Virus record (IMG/VR): IMGVR_UViG_3300020383_000006
Span: 81,505-145,504 of that record
DNA length: 64,000 nucleotides
Strand: one strand, 5' to 3'
From: a virus
The position numbers were made by a program, and so were the translations under genes. This document shows positions 59,367 through 64,000 of the stretch, in pieces; position 1 is the stretch's first letter; the number at the start of each line of letters is the position of its first letter. The notes below the pieces were generated by a model. That model did no database searches and was not told the origin of the DNA. It saw nothing but the letters and a program-made list of their open reading frames with translations.

Positions 59367-59825
59367 ATGACTGTTATTTTATTTTTATTTGTATTGGTTT
59401 TATTTTTGTTTTCAATATTTTTAATATTGAACGCTGATGAAGGTGTTTTAGGGGCAGGGTTAATTATTTTTGCGGTAACATCTATTTTTGGATTTATTAT
59501 ACCTTATGTTTCGTTAAATTCAGATGTCCAAAAGGTCGCTCATGAAACTCAATACTTGGAAATTGAGAAAGAATACCTTAAATCACTTAACGCAAAATTT
59601 AATGATTTGCCTGAGTTTGACTCAGCTTTATTAAATGGTGATACTCCGGTTGCTTCTTTGGTTCAGAATATTCATGAAGCTGAAAATAATATTCGTGAAC
59701 GTCGCATTGAAATTTTAGACGCCAAGCGTTCTATTGAAGCCCGTAAAACAGGTATGACCGCCTACATTTTTTGGTTCTACAACGGTGATGAAGTATTAGA
59801 AGAGTTAGAAGGAAATAATCCATGA
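59367..59825 (+). CDS. Membrane protein with coiled-coil domain
   Basis: 152 residues. Two membrane spans (about 2-22 and 30-49), then a helical soluble domain with charged heptads (QKVAHETQYLEIEKEYLKSLNAKF, NIHEAENNIRERRIEILDAKRSIEARK) and a short aromatic tail (YIFWFYNGDEVLEEL). It could be an inner-membrane protein of infection, but no family is recognised. Its last 4 bases overlap the next gene. Confidence 0.7.
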   Translation: MTVILFLFVLVLFLFSIFLILNADEGVLGAGLIIFAVTSIFGFIIPYVSLNSDVQKVAHETQYLEIEKEYLKSLNAKFNDLPEFDSALLNGDTPVASLVQNIHEAENNIRERRIEILDAKRSIEARKTGMTAYIFWFYNGDEVLEELEGNNP

Positions 59826-59980
59826 AACGTTTATATGAAGCAATGGTTTTTCTAATTTTCTGTTTTTTGTTTAGCTTGGTTTATGCTGAGAATGTGAAAA
59901 CGTTTCATAGTGAAGTTATACTTATGATAATCCCTGTTGGTTTGATATTCTTAGCTATCACTAAGTCAGGTAAAGATTAA
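59822..59980 (+). CDS. Tiny membrane protein
   Basis: 52 residues beginning MKRLYEAMVFLIFCFLFSLVYA, which looks like a signal peptide or membrane span, with a second hydrophobic stretch (VILMIIPVGLIFLAI) near the end. ATG overlaps the previous stop (ATGA). It may be secreted, or have two spans. Confidence 0.55.
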   Translation: MKRLYEAMVFLIFCFLFSLVYAENVKTFHSEVILMIIPVGLIFLAITKSGKD

Positions 59981-59993
59981 ATGCGAGAGAAAT

Positions 59994-60224
59994 ATGAAAG
60001 GTAAAGTTGAAAAGATTGTTTTAAAGATGCAATCAGGTACGATAAAAAATATTTACCATGATGCGGTCGATATTGCTAAATCTACGGATTGTAAACATGT
60101 CGAGTTCCCATTTAATGGAATCATTGTCGTAGTTAACCAGTGGCTTGAACGGGAATTGTCTAGTGAACAGTTTACAAAAATACAAGAAGTTATAGGTAAT
60201 GACGGGGAGTACGTTTACTTATGA
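59994..60224 (+). CDS. Hypothetical small protein
   Basis: 76 residues. MKGKVEKIVLKMQSGTIKNIYHDAVDIAKSTDCKHVEFPFNGIIVVVNQWLERELSSEQFTKIQEVIGNDGEYVYL; a small alpha/beta protein, not recognised. GAGAGAA precedes the start; the stop overlaps the next ATG. Confidence 0.65.
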   Translation: MKGKVEKIVLKMQSGTIKNIYHDAVDIAKSTDCKHVEFPFNGIIVVVNQWLERELSSEQFTKIQEVIGNDGEYVYL

Positions 60225-60541
60225 ATAATGAAAGTTTCGTTCCTGACAAAGAAGATATTACCAAAGTCAAAGGAATTGAGCGACAAGTTGTTTGTGCCGC
60301 TAACCTTTACCCTTGTGGAACAATCGTTTTAGGTGTAAGACATTTTTGTCCTTTAATGCGTCAGAATATTAAAGCATTAGGAATCAAACCGACTCAAATG
60401 GATATGATTCAAGGTTTTGTTGATCAATGGGGCAATTTCATGGATCGTGAAGAAGCGTTAGCGGTCGTTAAAGCCAATGGTCGGTTCATACGTGATACTG
60501 ATTTTCATCCAAGAGAATTATTTTCGGAGAATTGTTATTGA
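60221..60541 (+). CDS. Conserved phage protein with GxRHFCP.M...GFVDQ motif
   Basis: 106 residues. VVCAANLYPCGTIVLGVRHFCPLMRQNIKALG, then IQGFVDQWGNFMDREEALAVVKANGRF. The pattern (A.....G.I..G.RH.......QGF.D..G.F..R.EA...A...G) recurs in many phage and plasmid hypothetical proteins; I do not know the function. It overlaps the previous stop by 4 bp. Confidence 0.75.
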   Translation: MNNESFVPDKEDITKVKGIERQVVCAANLYPCGTIVLGVRHFCPLMRQNIKALGIKPTQMDMIQGFVDQWGNFMDREEALAVVKANGRFIRDTDFHPRELFSENCY

Positions 60542-60549
60542 GGTTTATT

Positions 60550-60849
60550 ATGAGATGTAATATATGTTTAACTTATAACCCTCCACTGAAAAAATGTTGT
60601 ATGAATTGCGGTTCTTTTTTAGTGGGTCGTTGCCAAAACAATGTAACAGGTAAATGGGGTCATCGGTTATCAGACGGAACATTCATACCTGATAACCCTA
60701 GGGAAATAAGTCCGTCCGAATTTGAACAACAATACGAACAAAAATTTATGATGGATAAATTTAGAAAAGCATTAGAACGTGAAGACTCAAAAGTTTCTAT
60801 TGATTATGAAACAGGTAGTATATCTGTTACTTTCGATAAGGAAGGATAA
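60550..60849 (+). CDS. Small zinc-ribbon-like protein
   Basis: 99 residues from ATG 60550; a TTG start at 60532 would overlap the previous gene. MRCNICLTYNPPLKKCCMNCGSFLVGRC: C3/C6 and C17/C20 make a likely zinc ribbon. The C-terminal half has a helix (FEQQYEQKFMMDKFRKALERED) and a small beta hairpin. The stop overlaps the next ATG. Confidence 0.65.
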   Translation: MRCNICLTYNPPLKKCCMNCGSFLVGRCQNNVTGKWGHRLSDGTFIPDNPREISPSEFEQQYEQKFMMDKFRKALEREDSKVSIDYETGSISVTFDKEG

Positions 60850-61058
60850 TGGAAAATCGGGATGTTATTGTGAGTATTTTATGTAACCCCATTTTATCTA
60901 GTGAAATAATAGAAGAACTGGAAGAAAAGGTATATTATGACACACCTAATGATATGAGTACTAGAGGTAAGGATATAGAAAAACGCAAAAATAAAGTTAG
61001 AAATATACCTTGCCCTATTTGTGGGAGTGGTAAAAAATTTAAGAAGTGTTGTTGGTAG
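60849..61058 (+). CDS. Small protein with SEC-C zinc motif
   Basis: 69 residues. The C-terminal PCPICGSGKKFKKCCW is the SEC-C motif (as at the end of SecA), which binds zinc and often mediates contact with ribosomes or proteins. The N-terminal part is helical. Its start overlaps the stop of another Cys-rich gene. Confidence 0.78.
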   Translation: MENRDVIVSILCNPILSSEIIEELEEKVYYDTPNDMSTRGKDIEKRKNKVRNIPCPICGSGKKFKKCCW

Positions 61059-61074
61059 AATTTGGTTATATGTT

Positions 61075-61118
61075 TATAACTAATCGTTATTATGCTTTTG
61101 TGTGGAAGAACGTATAAT
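61075..61118 (+). promoter_or_regulatory. Early promoter with shared upstream element
   Basis: TATAACTAATCGTTATTA (61075-61092), 20 bp, TATAAT (61113-61118), 6 bp, TGTTGAGTTA (61125-61134). The spacing is the same as at 57262. It drives gene 61168. Confidence 0.75.
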
Positions 61119-61167
61119 AGGTTATGTTGAGTTAGTTAATTAATATCATTTGGGAGGAATCTATAAC

Positions 61168-61596
61168 ATGAGTATGCCGAATTTAGTACCAGGACGCCAT
61201 ATGGTTGTGTTTGATGATGGTAGAAAAGGTTTAGTTTTAGAAAACGGAATTATGTACTTTGAAGGAACTAACCTTCATGAATTAAAGTCAACTGGCTGGA
61301 ATCTACCTAATCGTTGGGATAAGCACGGCGAACCCGTTGGTAGATATATTTCACACAGCATCATTGAAGTTTACGACATTCGAAGTAACCCAAATTTATT
61401 ATATTTTTATACTAAAGATGATGAATTTCCAACTAAAACTGGACAAATTAATGAAAACAAGTTAATTTGGGAATCAAAGAATCAACTACTCAGACAAGAA
61501 CTTGAAGACAAATCCAAAAAGTTAGAATTTTTTAAGGCTAAAATTAGCCAATTAGAATGCTACATCGAAGCAATTGAACAGGAACTTAATAAATGA
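61168..61596 (+). CDS. Hypothetical protein with C-terminal coiled coil
   Basis: 142 residues from ATG 61168 (GGGAGG 11 bases before it). N-terminal beta-rich part (LVPGRHMVVFDDGRKGLVLENGIMYFEG), WNLPNRWDKHGEPVGRY, then a coiled coil from about residue 98 (ENKLIWESKNQLLRQELEDKSKKLEFFKAKISQLECYIEAIEQELNK). Not recognised. Confidence 0.78.
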   Translation: MSMPNLVPGRHMVVFDDGRKGLVLENGIMYFEGTNLHELKSTGWNLPNRWDKHGEPVGRYISHSIIEVYDIRSNPNLLYFYTKDDEFPTKTGQINENKLIWESKNQLLRQELEDKSKKLEFFKAKISQLECYIEAIEQELNK

Positions 61597-61970
61597 GTAA
61601 TTTACAAAGTCTTAAAGGGCAAATTAATCAATGTGTTGCCTCATATAACAAATCATTTATGAGGCAGTATAAAGACAACCCTGACTTTGGTTGTTGTGGA
61701 TCGGCGGTCGTTCTTATAGGGTTCGGTCGTAAGAAAAAACTAAAGCAACTATTTGATGAAGCTGGAATGCTTGGTTCGGAATGGGAATATTGTGGAAAGA
61801 AAATGTATGTTCTGGAATATAATCGAAATGCGGGAGTGGCAGTTCCAACTCAATACATTGGATACTACGCTCATCGAGCAGAATTGGTTGTTGATGTTCT
61901 AAAGAACTGGTTTATTTCTAGTGCTTTAGATAATCCACCAGAAGTATATGCACATAGTTGGGTAGATTAA
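61593..61970 (+). CDS. Hypothetical protein
   Basis: 125 residues. DFGCCGSAVVLIGFGRKKKLKQLFDEAGMLGSEWEYCGKKMYVLEYNRNAGVAVPTQYIGYYAHRAELVVDVLKNW: a compact domain with a CC pair at about 34-35, not matched to a family I know. ATG overlaps the previous stop (ATGA). Confidence 0.75.
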   Translation: MSNLQSLKGQINQCVASYNKSFMRQYKDNPDFGCCGSAVVLIGFGRKKKLKQLFDEAGMLGSEWEYCGKKMYVLEYNRNAGVAVPTQYIGYYAHRAELVVDVLKNWFISSALDNPPEVYAHSWVD

Positions 61971-61971
61971 T

Positions 61972-62460
61972 ATGGAATTGTTTAATTCAAATAGAAATAA
62001 AATTGGTGACGACTTTAATCCTTATTCAGATACTTTTAATGGTATGAGGGAGTTAATGCTTCCTCTAGAAGCTCCTCTAATACCCGATACGGATAATATG
62101 CCTTCTATCGGTAGAAGTATCAGTCAAGGTGAAATTAACTTGCTTAGGGAGCATTTAGGGATCCATTTAAAGGATGAAGGTCATAAAGACCACGACCAAT
62201 TAAGCGGTTGGATTAATTTATCTAAACCTGTAGACTCTCACATTGATGGGTACGGTCATTGTTTTTTGTATTGTGGAAAGGGTTCTGGTATCCTTTGGAA
62301 AGAACAACGCCCAGTTCATTTATCAGAAGGGTTTTATACAACGTTTAATGATAGCAAGAAACATGCTTTTGACGTGTTGTCTGAAAATTGTGTTTTACTT
62401 GTCGTTAATATAACGAAAGGCGTTTCCCCTGATAAGAAAGACGTCTTTTATGTAAAATAG
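61972..62460 (+). CDS. Putative cupin / 2OG-Fe oxygenase-like protein
   Basis: 162 residues. LSKPVDSHIDGYGHCFLYCGKGSGILWKEQRPVHLSEGFYTTFNDSKKHAFDVLSENCVLLVVNI (about 83-147) has the strand rhythm of a double-stranded beta-helix, with H-x-D (SHIDG), a GKG turn and a distal His (KKHAF), as in cupins and 2OG-Fe(II) oxygenases. The binding of 2-oxoglutarate cannot be shown. The N-terminal 80 residues are not recognised. Confidence 0.7.
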   Translation: MELFNSNRNKIGDDFNPYSDTFNGMRELMLPLEAPLIPDTDNMPSIGRSISQGEINLLREHLGIHLKDEGHKDHDQLSGWINLSKPVDSHIDGYGHCFLYCGKGSGILWKEQRPVHLSEGFYTTFNDSKKHAFDVLSENCVLLVVNITKGVSPDKKDVFYVK

Positions 62461-62467
62461 GTTTATT

Positions 62468-62683
62468 ATGTTAATTGTTTTATTGTTTTTGTTATACACG
62501 TTCCTATACGCCACTGGTTTAATATACATGACTTTTAATATCTTTTCGCCAACCCTCGAAATTTTTGAAGATAGTAAACTTTGGTGGATATTTGTACATA
62601 TTGTGTACTTTACAGTTCTGTATTACCTAGTACAATTATTTTTTGTAAGTATTAAGTTTTCAAAAACGGTTATATCCTTATAA
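62468..62683 (+). CDS. Small two-span membrane protein
   Basis: 71 residues, almost fully hydrophobic: spans at about 2-22 (LIVLLFLLYTFLYATGLIYM) and 40-62 (IFVHIVYFTVLYYLVQLFFVSI). Function unknown. The next promoter element begins inside its last codons. Confidence 0.6.
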   Translation: MLIVLLFLLYTFLYATGLIYMTFNIFSPTLEIFEDSKLWWIFVHIVYFTVLYYLVQLFFVSIKFSKTVISL

Positions 62684-62722
62684 CTAATCGTTATTAGTAA
62701 TTTTCTTGATTCTTAGTATAAT
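62679..62722 (+). promoter_or_regulatory. Early promoter with shared upstream element
   Basis: TATAACTAATCGTTATTA (62679-62696), 20 bp, TATAAT (62717-62722). The leader has GTTGA 14 bases on but not the full TGTTGAGTTA. It drives gene 62756. Confidence 0.72.
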
Positions 62723-62755
62723 GAACCCATATTCACGTTGAGAGGATTTTATATT

Positions 62756-63091
62756 ATGGATAAAGAAATTTTAGTTTTGGGTGACATTGTTTGTGATATT
62801 ACAGGCAAAGTGCAATTAATCAAGGCTCTTGATAAGAAAACAGGTGAATTACAATTTAGAGGGAACGGTATTAACATTTTCCGTTATCTTCATAAAGATG
62901 GTAACGCACCAAGGTTTTTGCGCTTTGTAGGTCATACTGTTATTTTTGGTTATAAAACCAAAATGTATACGCTTGCTGAAAATTGGAGCGCTGAACTTTA
63001 CGACCAATATAAAATGGTTGCACCTGACCCACATAATGACGCTTCAATTAATGACTATAAAGCAAACGAAATAATTCCGGGGATATTATAA
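62756..63091 (+). CDS. Hypothetical protein
   Basis: 111 residues from ATG 62756 (GAGAGG 10 bases before it). MDKEILVLGDIVCDITGKVQLIKALDKKTGELQFRGNGINIFRYLHKDGNAPRFLRFVGHTVIFGYKTKMYTLAENWSAELYDQY...; beta-rich, not recognised. The stop overlaps the next ATG by one base. Confidence 0.75.
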   Translation: MDKEILVLGDIVCDITGKVQLIKALDKKTGELQFRGNGINIFRYLHKDGNAPRFLRFVGHTVIFGYKTKMYTLAENWSAELYDQYKMVAPDPHNDASINDYKANEIIPGIL

Positions 63092-63234
63092 TGAATAATG
63101 GATGGATTAGTGGCAGACTACCGAGCAAAGAAGAAGCTGATTTCACAGGGCAGACTGCCAAGCACGGGAAAGTTACTTTCATTCTCAATGAAGAAAACTT
63201 TTCTCAAAAATCAGGCAACTATCATAGGAGTTGA
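63091..63234 (+). CDS. Small DUF551-like protein
   Basis: 47 residues: MNNGWISGRLPSKEEADFTGQTAKHGKVTFILNEENFSQKSGNYHRS. The start resembles DUF551 (WIS...RLP.......), a small domain common in phage early regions, but it is shorter than the usual domain, so possibly truncated. Less AT-rich than the genes before it. Confidence 0.5.
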   Translation: MNNGWISGRLPSKEEADFTGQTAKHGKVTFILNEENFSQKSGNYHRS

Positions 63235-63238
63235 GAAA

Positions 63239-63655
63239 ATGAGTGATTTAGATATACAAGAAGTTATTGACATTCTTTCTGTTTTATCTGATAGAGGGAA
63301 GAGATTAGCAGAGAGCATTGCCCTTCTTTATCCCGCTTGTAAACACATGGGTTTAGATTATGCTTGCGCAGAGATAGACTTTGAATCAGATGAATATGAG
63401 TTTGGAGCGGAATTTTCTGAGCCTTGGTGCGACGGTAGTGACATGACAATGACCTTCGATATCGAGCATCTTCTTTCTGAAGAAGCGATGCAGGCTAAAA
63501 TACAAAACGTAAAAGATGAACTCGAAGAAAAAGAGCGTGAGAAACAAGAAAAAATTAAAGAGAAAAAGATTAAAGAGAAAAAGGAAATGGAAGCCTTAGA
63601 GAGACGTGAGTATGAAAGATTAAAAGAAAAGTTTGGAGGTTGTGATAATGAGTGA
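63239..63655 (+). CDS. Hypothetical protein with charged helical tail
   Basis: 138 residues from ATG 63239 (AGGAG 10 bases before it; a longer reading from 63098 is a shadow of the DUF551-like gene). N-terminal domain: DIQEVIDILSVLSDRGKRLAESIALLYPACKHMGLDYACAEIDFESDEYEF..., then FSEPWCDGSDMTMTFD, then a Glu/Lys-only helix from about residue 88 to 130. Not recognised. Confidence 0.72.
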   Translation: MSDLDIQEVIDILSVLSDRGKRLAESIALLYPACKHMGLDYACAEIDFESDEYEFGAEFSEPWCDGSDMTMTFDIEHLLSEEAMQAKIQNVKDELEEKEREKQEKIKEKKIKEKKEMEALERREYERLKEKFGGCDNE

Positions 63656-64000
63656 TTTACCAGAAAAACTAAGGAAGTGTGTAGATTATGCATATGAAAC
63701 TAGGCATCATGAAGCGGTTGAAGCATTGAATGATTCTGCCGACCGAATCGAGCAGTTGGAGCGGGAGAATAAGGGGCTTAAAGATTCAGTGACAATACAG
63801 AAACATGTATCTGAGGATTTAACTGAATACCGTGACAAACTAAAACAGGAACTTGACGAATTGGCGGGGCATGTTGAGAAGCTCAACAGTGCTTTTGCAA
63901 AATTTGAAAAGCGGCACGAAGAAATAGAATATGAAGACAATATTGGTGTGTTTTTTGAAAGTCAAGACTTTGACGACTTAACTGACGCATTTGTAAAGCC
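63648..64000 (+). CDS. Coiled-coil hypothetical protein, cut by window edge
   Basis: 117 codons seen, open at the right edge. MSDLPEKLRKCVDYAYETRHHEAVEALNDSADRIEQLERENKGLKDS...: AxxAxRIExLERE is a pattern common in Ead/Ea22-like phage early proteins. A second helix (TEYRDKLKQELDELAGHVEKLNSAFAKFEKRHEE) follows. It overlaps the previous gene by 8 bp and is richer in G+C than most of the early region. Confidence 0.7.
   Translation, partial: MSDLPEKLRKCVDYAYETRHHEAVEALNDSADRIEQLERENKGLKDSVTIQKHVSEDLTEYRDKLKQELDELAGHVEKLNSAFAKFEKRHEEIEYEDNIGVFFESQDFDDLTDAFVK

Overview
The window is one continuous piece of a tailed-phage genome: a T4-like myovirus of the marine or 'far-T4' type. It is AT-rich and tightly packed. 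The evidence is the full T4-type morphogenesis set (genes 4, 48, 53, 27, 5, 25, 6, 7, 8, 13-23, 67, 68) in the T4 order, plus genes typical of marine T4-like phages: a DUF4815 structural protein, phoH, an FmdB-type zinc ribbon, a DUF6433-type protein and an MGME1/RecB-like exonuclease. No host gene is present and the host cannot be named; a marine Gram-negative bacterium is the most likely guess. Positions 1-51157 are on the minus strand (late, structural); 51535-64000 are on the plus strand (DNA metabolism, internal proteins, many small early genes). The two halves diverge from a 377-bp intergenic region at 51158-51534. MINUS STRAND, in order of transcription: head completion gp4; baseplate hub and wedge 48-53-27-5-25-6-7; a 22-kb block of five very large tail-fibre/adhesin genes with a fibre-assembly chaperone; wedge gp8; a 1630-residue DUF4815 protein; a small conserved gene overlapping an M15-type endolysin; neck gp13; a two-helix membrane protein (holin candidate); neck gp14; gp15; terminase 16/17; sheath 18; tube 19; portal 20; prohead core 67/68; prohead protease 21; three small internal-protein genes; scaffold 22; major capsid 23; a strong terminator; then a VSR-like homing endonuclease cut by the left edge. 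TATAAATA or AATAAATA late-promoter boxes lie about 30-50 bp before most transcription units. PLUS STRAND: dCMP deaminase, DUF6433-like, FmdB-like, then six more small internal-protein genes, a terminator, phoH, an exonuclease, and a run of more than 20 short, mostly unknown genes. The small genes are read from sigma70-type promoters that share an upstream motif and a common leader start. MAIN POINT: nine small proteins at two places (3826-5000 and 52847-55363) begin with the same peptide of about 10 residues (type MKTFKEFLNE followed by S). It resembles the T4 capsid-targeting sequence that the gp21 protease removes from internal head proteins. Three of these genes are coupled directly to gene 21. 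One of the others has the motif pattern of a small ADP-ribosyltransferase. The phage therefore probably packs a set of protease-matured proteins, including an ART effector, into its head for injection, like T4 IPI-III and Alt but with different cargo.
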